Made by a program: the position numbers and the translations under genes. From assembly GCA_016718155.1 (NCBI GenBank), contig JADKEH010000020.1:1-64000 (forward strand): DNA of 64,000 nt, read 5' to 3'. The first letter of the stretch is position 1. Each line of letters opens with the position of its first letter. Under the pieces are notes generated by a model. It searched no databases. It saw only the letters and a list, made by a program, of their open reading frames with translations, and was not told the origin of the DNA. Of the stretch, positions 51,995 through 59,355 are shown one piece after another. The stretch comes from Candidatus Rhodoferax randersensis (GTDB lineage Bacteria; Pseudomonadota; Gammaproteobacteria; Burkholderiales; Burkholderiaceae_C).

Positions 51995-53191
51995 TCAGTT
52001 GGAGAACGCAGCAATCCCCGTCTGCGCCCGCCCCAGAATCAAAGCGTGGATGTCGTGCGTACCTTCATAGGTGTTGACCACTTCCAAATTCACCAAGTGG
52101 CGCGCCACGCCGAACTCGTCGGAGATGCCGTTGCCGCCCATCATGTCGCGTGCCATGCGGGCGATGTCGAGCGACTTGCCGCAGGAGTTGCGCTTGAGGA
52201 TGGAAGTGATCTCCACCGACGCTGTGCCCTCGTCCTTCATGCGGCCCAGGCGCAAACAACCTTGCAGGCCCAGCGCGATCTCGGTTTGCATGTCGGCCAG
52301 CTTCTTCTGGATCAACTGGTTGGCGGCCAAGGGGCGGCCGAACTGTTTGCGGTCCAGCACGTACTGGCGGGCGCGGTGCCAGCAGTCTTCCGCGGCGCCC
52401 AGCGCGCCCCAGGCGATGCCGTAGCGGGCGCTGTTCAGGCAGGTGAACGGGCCCTTCAGGCCCTGCACCTCGGGGAAGGCGTTTTCTTCAGGGCAGAACA
52501 CACCGTCCATCACGATCTCGCCGGTGATCGACGCGCGCAAGCCCACCTTGCCGTGGATCGCGGGGGCCGACAGACCCTTGGCGCCCTTGTCCAGCACAAA
52601 GCCGCGAATCGGGCCGACCTGTCCGCCTTCGGAGACTTCCTTGGCCCAGACCACAAACACATCGGCGATCGGGCTGTTGGAAATCCACATCTTGGAGCCG
52701 GTGAGCTTATAGCCACCCGCGACCTTGTAGGCGCGGGTGGCCATGGAGGCCGGGTCCGAGCCGTGGTCGGGCTCGGTCAGGCCAAAGCAACCGATCCACT
52801 CGCCAGTGGCGAGCTTGGGCAAATACTTCTGGCGGGTGGCTTCATTGCCGAATTCGAAGATCGGCAACATCACCAAGGACGACTGCACGCTCATCATGGA
52901 GCGGTAGCCGGAGTCCACGCGCTCCACCTCGCGGGCGATCAGGCCGTAGGCCACGTAGTTCAGCGCCGGGCCACCATAGGCCTCGGGAATGGTCGGCCCC
53001 AGCAGGCCGAGCTCGCCCATTTCGCGAAAGATGGCGGGATCGGTCTGCTCCTTGCGAAAGGCCTCGATCACGCGTGGCTGCAGCTTGTCCTGGCAGTAGG
53101 CGGCAGAGGCCTCACGGACCATGCGCTCGTCGTCAGTGAGCTGGCTGTCCAGCAGAAACGGATCTTGCCAATTGAATGCAGCGTGGGCCAT
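51995..53191 (-). CDS. gcdH: Glutaryl-CoA dehydrogenase
   Basis: FAD enzyme that oxidises and decarboxylates glutaryl-CoA to crotonyl-CoA, the link between benzoyl-CoA (or lysine/tryptophan) degradation and beta-oxidation. The 398-aa acyl-CoA dehydrogenase has WQDPFLLDSQLTDDERMVR (about 6-24), CFGLTEPDHGSDPASM (about 137-152), KMWISNSPIADVFVVWAK and the catalytic Glu in NTYEGTHDIHALILGRAQTG (about 371-390). AGGAG lies 8 bp upstream. The LysR gene is divergent. Confidence 0.95.
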   Translation of the reverse strand: MAHAAFNWQDPFLLDSQLTDDERMVREASAAYCQDKLQPRVIEAFRKEQTDPAIFREMGELGLLGPTIPEAYGGPALNYVAYGLIAREVERVDSGYRSMMSVQSSLVMLPIFEFGNEATRQKYLPKLATGEWIGCFGLTEPDHGSDPASMATRAYKVAGGYKLTGSKMWISNSPIADVFVVWAKEVSEGGQVGPIRGFVLDKGAKGLSAPAIHGKVGLRASITGEIVMDGVFCPEENAFPEVQGLKGPFTCLNSARYGIAWGALGAAEDCWHRARQYVLDRKQFGRPLAANQLIQKKLADMQTEIALGLQGCLRLGRMKDEGTASVEITSILKRNSCGKSLDIARMARDMMGGNGISDEFGVARHLVNLEVVNTYEGTHDIHALILGRAQTGIAAFSN

Positions 53192-53299
53192 GTCAAAGTC
53201 TCCTGGAATGAATGAGCCCGATGGTAGCGCTGGCCCTGCCAGGCATCAAACGATGATTTCGAATCAAGATATTCCATTAGTGCACTTCATGATGCAAAA

Positions 53300-53318
53300 G
53301 CATTCATTAGTTCAATGC
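53300..53318. promoter_or_regulatory. Candidate LysR site between gcdH and lysR
   Basis: GCATT-N9-AATGC (GCATTCATTAGTTCAATGC) in an AT-rich 229-bp divergent region. It contains the T-N11-A form common to LysR sites. A related ATTCCATTAGTGCAC lies just upstream at about 53273. Confidence 0.5.
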
Positions 53319-53357
53319 CAAATGATTCACAATTTCGCTTACAAATATGACTTTGTA

Positions 53358-53375
53358 GCTACTAAATAGATAGCA
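53358..53375. repeat. Short inverted repeat, copy opposite to 19734-19752
   Basis: GCTACTAAATAGATAGCA; the reverse complement of 18 bases of the element at 19734-19752, 33.6 kb away. Located just upstream of the LysR gene. Confidence 0.6.
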
Positions 53376-53420
53376 ACTGAATTTGTGACTCCGACCTTAT
53401 TTGTGTACAGTTGGCACATC

Positions 53421-54329
53421 ATGCGCTCCAAAATCCCTTCCCTGCAAGCCCTGGCCTGTTTCGCCGCAGCGGCCCGGCACGAGAGCTTCACGCGGGCCGC
53501 GCAGGAGTTGGCCCTGACCCAAAGCGCGGTGTCGCGCCAGGTGGCGGCGCTGGAAGACTTTCTGGGCGTGGCGCTATTCCAGCGCACCCGCCACGGCATG
53601 GCGCTGACGCCACGCGGCGCCGACTACGCCCGCCAGATCGCGCCGCGCCTGCAGGCGTTGGAGCAGGACACGCTGGACGCCATGTCAGCCCAGGGCAGCG
53701 GCGGCGCCGTGCATCTGGCGGCCGTGCCGACCTTTGCAACCCGCTGGCTGATACCACGCCTGCCCGACTTTGCCGCGCAGCACCCGGAGATCGTGGTCCA
53801 CATCGAAACCCGCACGCGGCCGTTCTTGTTTGCCGACAGTGAGTTCGATTGCGCGCTGTACTCCGGCACCGCCGAACAGGTCGCCAACTGGGCTGGCACA
53901 CGCGCACTTAAATTGATGAGTGAGGATGTACTACCCGTTTGCAGCCCGGCGCTGCTCGACAGTCGGCTTCAGTTGGCGCCCGAAGACATCGCGCAACTGC
54001 CGTTGCTGCAACAAAGCACGCGTCCCTACGGCTGGCGCCAGTGGTTCGATGCCATGGGCGTGCCCGCGCCCAACGCCTTGTCCGGACCGCGCTACGAGCT
54101 GTTCTCCATGACCGCCACCGCTGCCGCCTGCGGCTTAGGCGCGGCGCTGGTGCCGCGCCTGCTGGTGGAAGACGAACTGGCGCGCGGCACCCTGGTGGTG
54201 GCCTGCAACCGTGCCCTGCAGGGTGAACGCGCCTACTGCCTGGTGCTGCCCGAACGCAGCGAGGAGCGCCCGGCGGTTGGCGCCTTCAAGACCTGGCTGC
54301 TGCGGGCTGCCGGTGCGACCGGCGCCTAG
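53421..54329 (+). CDS. LysR family regulator, probable regulator of gcdH
   Basis: 302-aa regulator: helix-turn-helix in LACFAAAARHESFTRAAQELALTQSAVSRQVAALEDFLG (about 10-48) and a GcvA-like periplasmic-binding-fold effector domain (about 90-295: VHLAAVPTFATRWLIPRLPDFAAQHPEIVVHIETR). The divergent arrangement with glutaryl-CoA dehydrogenase is common for GcdR-type regulators. ATG at 53421 preferred over an in-frame start at 53385. Confidence 0.9.
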   Translation: MRSKIPSLQALACFAAAARHESFTRAAQELALTQSAVSRQVAALEDFLGVALFQRTRHGMALTPRGADYARQIAPRLQALEQDTLDAMSAQGSGGAVHLAAVPTFATRWLIPRLPDFAAQHPEIVVHIETRTRPFLFADSEFDCALYSGTAEQVANWAGTRALKLMSEDVLPVCSPALLDSRLQLAPEDIAQLPLLQQSTRPYGWRQWFDAMGVPAPNALSGPRYELFSMTATAAACGLGAALVPRLLVEDELARGTLVVACNRALQGERAYCLVLPERSEERPAVGAFKTWLLRAAGATGA

Positions 54330-54397
54330 CCAGTCCACCTCCGGGCAAACCCTATTCACCCGGCACAGCCTGCATGGCTATCATTCACTCTAAAAGC

Positions 54398-54411
54398 TGA
54401 CTAAATGGTCA
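54398..54411. promoter_or_regulatory. RutR-like operator before preT
   Basis: TGACTA-AA-TGGTCA, an inverted repeat differing in one base from the RutR form TGACCA-NN-TGGTCA, flanked by C and G (CTGAC...GTCAG). It is 38 bp before the GTG start of preT. RutR is a TetR-family sensor of uracil/thymine in Proteobacteria; no such gene is in the window. Confidence 0.55.
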
Positions 54412-54448
54412 GTTTTTGGAACGAATCGCCACTTCAGGAGTTGCCAGC

Positions 54449-55999
54449 GTGTCCCCTGCCCCCAACACCGCTTCCACCGCCGATGTGCGCCCAGGTCGCC
54501 TGAGCGCTGATGAATACGCGCGGCGCTTCTCCGACGCCAACCCAGCGCTGACTCATACGCAGGCGCTGCTGGAAGCCGAACGATGCCTGTACTGTTTTGA
54601 CGCCCCCTGCGCCATCGCCTGCCCCACGCACATTGACGTACCGTCGTTCATCCGCCGCATTGCCGACGGCAACCTGCGCGGCTCGGCGCGCGCCATTCTG
54701 GAGGCTAACCCGTTAGGCGGGATGTGCGCACGGGTCTGCCCGACCGAGGTACTGTGCGAGCAGGTATGCGTGCGCGCCACGCAAGAGGGCAAGCCGGTGC
54801 AGATCGGCCGGCTGCAGCGCCACGCCGTAGATGCGGTGATGTTTGACTCCGCCGCCGCGCCGCTTTTCACACGCGCTGGCGCGACGGCCAGGCGCATCGC
54901 CGTGGTGGGCGCCGGCCCGGCCGGGCTGGCCTGCGCGCACACGCTGGCGCGCCTGGGGCATGCGGTGGTGATGTTCGACGCACGACCCAAGGCCGGGGGC
55001 CTGAACGAATATGGACTGGCGGCGTACAAGACACCCGAAGACTTTGCCCAGCGCGAACTGACCTGGCTGCTGTCGATTGGCGGCATAGAAGTGCGCAACA
55101 ACTGGAAGCTGGAAAGCAGCGCGCAGCTTGACGACCTGCGCCAGCACTACGACGCGGTGTTTCTGGGTCTGGGCTTGGCGGGCACACATCGGCTCAACGT
55201 CCCCGGCGAAGACCTGAACGGCGTGCAAGATGCGGTGGACTTCATCGCCACCCTGCGCCAGACCGCCGACCTGTCGACCTTGCCGATTGGCCGGCGCGTG
55301 GTCGTGATCGGTGGCGGCATGACCGCCGTGGACGCCGCCGTGCAGGCCAAACTGCTGGGCGCGCAGACGGTCCACATGGCCTACCGTCGGGGCCCGGAGG
55401 CGATGTCGGCCTCCAAGGCCGAGCAGGAATGGGCGCAGACCCACGGCGTGGTACTGCACCACTGGCTGGCACCGGTCGAAATCGTGGGGCAGGATGGCCA
55501 CGTCAAAGCGGTGCGCTTTGCCGATCAGGCGATGGTCAACGGCCAGCTGCAGCCCACCGGGCGCGAATTGACGTTTGAAGCGGACATGGTGTTCAAGGCC
55601 ATCGGCCAACAACTGCAGAGCACGGTGCTGGCGCAGGCCGGCATGGCGCTCATCGGCGGACGCATCGCCACCGACGACGTCGGCCTGACCAGCCTACCAG
55701 GCGTGTGGGCTGGCGGTGACTGCCGCGCTGGCGGACTCGACCTGACCGTGGAAGCGGTTGAGCACGGCAAACGCGCGGCCCATGCGATTCATGCCCGACT
55801 GCAGCAAGCCGTCGCGACCCAGAACACCGCACCCCGTCATCGCGAGGCAATGCTCCTGATCGCGTCATCGCGAGGGCGGTTTATGCGCCGCCATGAGACA
55901 GCCTGTCCGTCATCGCGAGGCCGTAAGCCGTGGCGATCCATGCATTTTGGGAGCATGGATTGCTTCACTTCGTTCGCAATGACGATAGAGGCATGCTGA
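54449..55999 (+). CDS. preT: NAD-dependent dihydropyrimidine dehydrogenase, subunit PreT
   Basis: Flavin/Fe-S subunit that passes electrons between NADH and PreA for reduction of uracil and thymine. The 516-aa protein has Fe-S cysteines in CLYCFDAPCAIACPTHID and GGMCARVCPTEVLCEQVCVR (about 45-110), FAD motif IAVVGAGPAGLACAHTLARLG (about 150-170) and NAD motif RVVVIGGGMTAVDAAVQAK (about 283-301), then GVWAGGDCRAGG. GTG at 54449 has AGGAG 8 bp upstream. The last 55 or so residues (RHREAMLLIASSRGRF... to the stop) are encoded by a dispersed repeat and are not part of the family. Confidence 0.9.
   Translation: MSPAPNTASTADVRPGRLSADEYARRFSDANPALTHTQALLEAERCLYCFDAPCAIACPTHIDVPSFIRRIADGNLRGSARAILEANPLGGMCARVCPTEVLCEQVCVRATQEGKPVQIGRLQRHAVDAVMFDSAAAPLFTRAGATARRIAVVGAGPAGLACAHTLARLGHAVVMFDARPKAGGLNEYGLAAYKTPEDFAQRELTWLLSIGGIEVRNNWKLESSAQLDDLRQHYDAVFLGLGLAGTHRLNVPGEDLNGVQDAVDFIATLRQTADLSTLPIGRRVVVIGGGMTAVDAAVQAKLLGAQTVHMAYRRGPEAMSASKAEQEWAQTHGVVLHHWLAPVEIVGQDGHVKAVRFADQAMVNGQLQPTGRELTFEADMVFKAIGQQLQSTVLAQAGMALIGGRIATDDVGLTSLPGVWAGGDCRAGGLDLTVEAVEHGKRAAHAIHARLQQAVATQNTAPRHREAMLLIASSRGRFMRRHETACPSSRGRKPWRSMHFGSMDCFTSFAMTIEAC
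55835..55984. repeat. Dispersed palindromic repeat, copy 13, forms the preT 3' end
   Basis: CGTCATCGCGAGGC, CGTCATCGCGAGGCCG-TAAGCCGTGGCGATCCATG and CATGGATTGCTTCACTTC-GTTCGCAATGACG. It is read in frame as the C-terminal tail of PreT; the stop codon is 12 bp past the repeat. Confidence 0.85.
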
Positions 56000-56044
56000 C
56001 ACGCACGCGAACGGCCTCAAACACTTGAGCTTTGAAAGACCCCC

Positions 56045-57355
56045 ATGGCCAATCTGCACACCACCTTTGCCGGCATCCACAGCCCCAACCCATTCTGGCT
56101 GGCTTCCGCACCCCCCACCGACAAGGCCTACAACGTCAACCGCGCATTTGAAGCCGGCTGGGGCGGCGTGGTCTGGAAGACGCTGGGCGAGGCCGGGCCG
56201 CCGGTCGTCAACGTCAACGGCCCGCGCTACGGCGCGCTGCTGACGCCCGACCGGCGCATGCTGGGCTTCAACAACATCGAGCTGATCACCGACCGCGACC
56301 TGGAACTCAACCTCACCGAAATCAGCCAGGTCAAACGCGACTGGCCGGACCGAGCCATGGTGGTGTCGCTGATGGTGCCCTGCGAGGAAGCATCCTGGAA
56401 AGCCATCCTGGCGCGCGTGGAAGACACCGGCGCCGATGGGGTGGAGCTGAATTTTGGCTGCCCGCACGGCATGAGCGAGCGCGGCATGGGCGCCGCCGTG
56501 GGCCAGGTGCCCGAGTACATCGAGATGGTCACCGCCTGGTGCAAGCAGTACAGCAAGCTGCCGGTGATCGTGAAGCTCACGCCCAACATCACCGACGTGC
56601 GCCTGCCCGCCCGCGCCGCCAAGAAGGGCGGGGCCGATGCGGTGTCGCTGATCAACACCATCAACTCCATCATGGGCGTGGACCCCACCACGCTGAAGAT
56701 GAGCCCCAATACCGGTGGCATGGGCAGCCATGGTGGTTACTGCGGCCCGGCAGTCAAGCCGATAGCACTGAACATGGTGGCGGAGATCGCCCGCGACCCA
56801 CAAACCGCCGGCCTGCCCATCAGCGGCATTGGCGGCATCGGCAACTGGCGCGATGCGCTGGACTTCATCGCGCTGGGCTCGGGCACGGTGCAGGTGTGCA
56901 CCGCCGCCATGGTCTACGGCTTCAAGATCGTGCAGGAGATGACCGATGGCCTGTCCAACTACATGGACGAGATGGGTTTCACCAGCGTGGGCCAGATCGT
57001 GGGCAAGGCCCTGCCCAGCGTGACCAACTGGCAATACCTGAACCTGAACCACATCAGCAAAGCCGTCATCAACCAGAGCATCTGCATCCAGTGCGGGCGC
57101 TGCCACATTGCCTGCGAAGACACCTCGCACCAGGCCATTACTTTTGAGAAAGACGGCAAGCGGCACTTCGAGGTGATGGAAGACGAGTGCGTTGGCTGCA
57201 ACCTGTGCGCCGTGGTCTGCCCGGTGCCGCAGTGCATCACGCTGCGCGATCTCAAGCCCGGCGAAAAAGACCTGCGCACCGGCCAGGTAGTGAGCGGCAC
57301 GCACGCCGACTGGACCACGCACGCCAACAATCCGATGCGGGTCGCGCAGGCATAG
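56045..57355 (+). CDS. preA: NAD-dependent dihydropyrimidine dehydrogenase, subunit PreA
   Basis: FMN/Fe-S catalytic subunit. The 436-aa protein has a dihydroorotate-dehydrogenase-like barrel (about 1-330: NPFWLASAPPTDKAYNVNRAF, GVELNFGCPHGMSERGMGAAVGQ with the catalytic Cys in NFGCPHGMSERG, ISGIGGIGNWRDALDFIALGSG) and a C-terminal 2[4Fe-4S] domain (CIQCGRCHIACEDT and CVGCNLCAVVCPVPQC, about 344-400). Adjacent to preT and hydA. With preT it carries out the first step of reductive pyrimidine breakdown. Confidence 0.95.
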   Translation: MANLHTTFAGIHSPNPFWLASAPPTDKAYNVNRAFEAGWGGVVWKTLGEAGPPVVNVNGPRYGALLTPDRRMLGFNNIELITDRDLELNLTEISQVKRDWPDRAMVVSLMVPCEEASWKAILARVEDTGADGVELNFGCPHGMSERGMGAAVGQVPEYIEMVTAWCKQYSKLPVIVKLTPNITDVRLPARAAKKGGADAVSLINTINSIMGVDPTTLKMSPNTGGMGSHGGYCGPAVKPIALNMVAEIARDPQTAGLPISGIGGIGNWRDALDFIALGSGTVQVCTAAMVYGFKIVQEMTDGLSNYMDEMGFTSVGQIVGKALPSVTNWQYLNLNHISKAVINQSICIQCGRCHIACEDTSHQAITFEKDGKRHFEVMEDECVGCNLCAVVCPVPQCITLRDLKPGEKDLRTGQVVSGTHADWTTHANNPMRVAQA

Positions 57356-57371
57356 TATGTGGGCTTTGACT

Positions 57372-57592
57372 CGTCATTGCGAACGAAGTGAAGCAATCCA
57401 TCTCTACGGAGCACCACCATGGATTGCCGCGTCGCTATGCTCCTTTCCATGAACCGGTCGTCATTGCGAACGAAGTGCGGCAATCCAAGACCCCAAAATA
57501 CATGGATCGCCACGGCCTGCAGCCTCGCGATGACGAGCCAGGTTCAAGGTCCGTGTGCGATTCAGACCCGGAACTGGAGGCTCGCAATGACG
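57372..57592. repeat. Dispersed palindromic repeat, copy 14 (preA-hydA gap)
   Basis: The longest copy: CGTCATTGCGAACGAAGTG-AAGCAATCCA, TGGATTGCCGCGTCGC, a second CGTCATTGCGAACGAAGTG-CGGCAATCCA, GATCGCCACGGCCTGCAG-CCTCGCGATGACG and the TTCAAGGTCCGTGTGCG module ending CTCGCAATGACGG. Confidence 0.85.
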
Positions 57593-57631
57593 GTCCGGGA
57601 AACTTTATAGCAATCGATAGAAGGAGAAAAT

Positions 57632-59074
57632 ATGAGCACCATCCTGATCCGTGGCGGCACCGTTGTTAATGCCGACCGTGCGTTCAAGGCCGATGTGTTG
57701 TGCCAGGACGGAAAAATTGTTGCCGTCGGCGACAACCTGCACACTAGCGGCGGCGGGACCACCGTGGACGCCGGCGGCCAATATGTGATGCCCGGCGGCA
57801 TAGACCCGCACACCCACATGCAGTTGCCATTCATGGGCACCGTCACCATGGACGACTTCTACACCGGCACCGCGGCCGGCTTGGCGGGCGGCAACACCAG
57901 CATCATCGACTTCGTCATCCCCAACCCGCAGCAGTCCATCATGGAGGCCTACCAGACGTGGCGCGGCTGGGCCGAGAAGTCGGCGGGCGACTACAGCTTC
58001 CACGTCGCCATCACCTGGTGGGACGAGACCGTCAAGCGCGACATGGGCACGCTGGTGCAGCAAGAGGGCGTGAACAGCTTCAAGCATTTCATGGCCTATA
58101 AAAACGCCATCATGTGCGACGACGAAACCCTGGTAAACAGCTTCAAACGCTGCCTGGAACTGGGTGCGATGCCCACCGTACATGCCGAAAACGGCGAACT
58201 GGTCTTTCTGCTGCAAAAGACCGTGGCCGAGATGGGCATCAAAGGGCCGGAGGGCCACCCCCTGTCGCGCCCGCCGATGGTGGAAGGCGAAGCCGCCAAC
58301 CGCGCCATCGCGATTGCCGATGTACTGAATGTGCCGATCTACGTGGTGCATGTGAGTTGCATAGAAGCGGCTGAGGCGATCGCCCGCGCCCGCGCCCGTG
58401 GCCAACGTGTGTACGGCGAGGTACTGGCCGGCCACCTGGTCATAGACGACAGCGTCTACCGCCACCCCGACTTTGCCACCGCCGCAGCCCACGTCATGAG
58501 CCCGCCGTTCCGCCCCAAGGGCAATCAAGAATTTTTGTGGCGTGGCCTGCAGGCCGGCAACCTGCACACCACCGCCACCGACCACTGCACTTTCTGCGCC
58601 GCGCAAAAGGCGGCCGGCAAAGACGACTTCAGCAAGATCCCCAACGGCTGCGGTGGTGTGGAAGAGCGCCTGGCCGTCATCTGGGACGAAGGCGTCAACA
58701 CCGGGCGCCTCACACCTTCGGAGTTTGTCGCCATTACCTCGGCCAATACCGCCAAACTGTTCAACCTCTACCCGCAAAAAGGCAGCGTGTCCGCAGGCGC
58801 CGATGCCGACCTGGTGGTCTGGGACCCGGCGGGCACCAAGACCCTGTCCGCCAAGACCCAACACAGCAAGGGTGACTTCAACATCTTCGAAGGCCGCACC
58901 GTGCGCGGCGTCCCCAGCCACACCATCAGCCAGGGGGAACTGGTGTTTGTGCAGGGTGACCTGCGCACCGTGCAGGGCAAGGGGCGGTACATCAAACGGC
59001 CGGCGTTTGGCTCCAACTTTGCGGCAAACAAGTTGCGGGCGGAGACCTTGGCGCCCACCGCCGTGAAGCGCTGA
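57632..59074 (+). CDS. hydA: Dihydropyrimidinase
   Basis: Opens dihydrouracil/dihydrothymine rings to N-carbamoyl-beta-alanine analogues. The 480-aa amidohydrolase has metal-binding GGIDPHTHMQLPF (H60, H62), the carboxylated lysine K157 in NSFKHFMAYKNAI, VHAENGELV (about 184-192), YVVHVSCIEAAEAI and HTTATDHCTFCAAQK (Asp/His about 313-318). AAGGAG lies 8 bp before the ATG. Second step of the pathway begun by PreTA. Confidence 0.95.
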   Translation: MSTILIRGGTVVNADRAFKADVLCQDGKIVAVGDNLHTSGGGTTVDAGGQYVMPGGIDPHTHMQLPFMGTVTMDDFYTGTAAGLAGGNTSIIDFVIPNPQQSIMEAYQTWRGWAEKSAGDYSFHVAITWWDETVKRDMGTLVQQEGVNSFKHFMAYKNAIMCDDETLVNSFKRCLELGAMPTVHAENGELVFLLQKTVAEMGIKGPEGHPLSRPPMVEGEAANRAIAIADVLNVPIYVVHVSCIEAAEAIARARARGQRVYGEVLAGHLVIDDSVYRHPDFATAAAHVMSPPFRPKGNQEFLWRGLQAGNLHTTATDHCTFCAAQKAAGKDDFSKIPNGCGGVEERLAVIWDEGVNTGRLTPSEFVAITSANTAKLFNLYPQKGSVSAGADADLVVWDPAGTKTLSAKTQHSKGDFNIFEGRTVRGVPSHTISQGELVFVQGDLRTVQGKGRYIKRPAFGSNFAANKLRAETLAPTAVKR

Positions 59075-59123
59075 CCATGGGTCACATGCCGATCTCCCGT
59101 TTGCACGGTGGCCGTGGCCTGCC

Positions 59124-59193
59124 GGAGTGGGCTATGCCGGGCGCCTCATACGCGCTGCGCTTTGCGAAATCGACGCCCGGCACAGCCCACTCC
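59124..59193. repeat. Hairpin A: 20-bp arms around a 30-nt loop
   Basis: Arms 59124-59143 and 59174-59193 pair at 19 of 20 positions (left arm begins GGAGTGGGCT and ends GCCGGGCG). The 28 loop bases 59145-59172 are the exact reverse complement of the loop of hairpin B at 59269-59296. Lies in the gap between hydA and the amidase gene. Confidence 0.9.
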
Positions 59194-59241
59194 AGCGAGA
59201 AGCGGCATGGTTGGTATTCAGACGCGACGCAAACCCTGGTC

Positions 59242-59323
59242 GGTCGAGGCATGCCATTGGCAGGGGGCCGATTTCGCAAAGCGCAGCGCGTATGAGGCCC
59301 CCTGCCAATGGCATGCCTCGACC
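59242..59323. repeat. Hairpin B: perfect 27-bp arms around an inverted copy of the same loop
   Basis: Arms 59242-59268 and 59297-59323 pair perfectly over 27 bp (left arm begins GGTCGAGGCATGCC and ends GGCAGGGGGC). The 28-nt loop is that of hairpin A turned around. The arms of A and B are otherwise different. The structure ends 32 bp before the start of the amidase gene. Confidence 0.95.
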
Positions 59324-59355
59324 CGCGATCACAACAGCATCCAAAGGAGTCCGAC

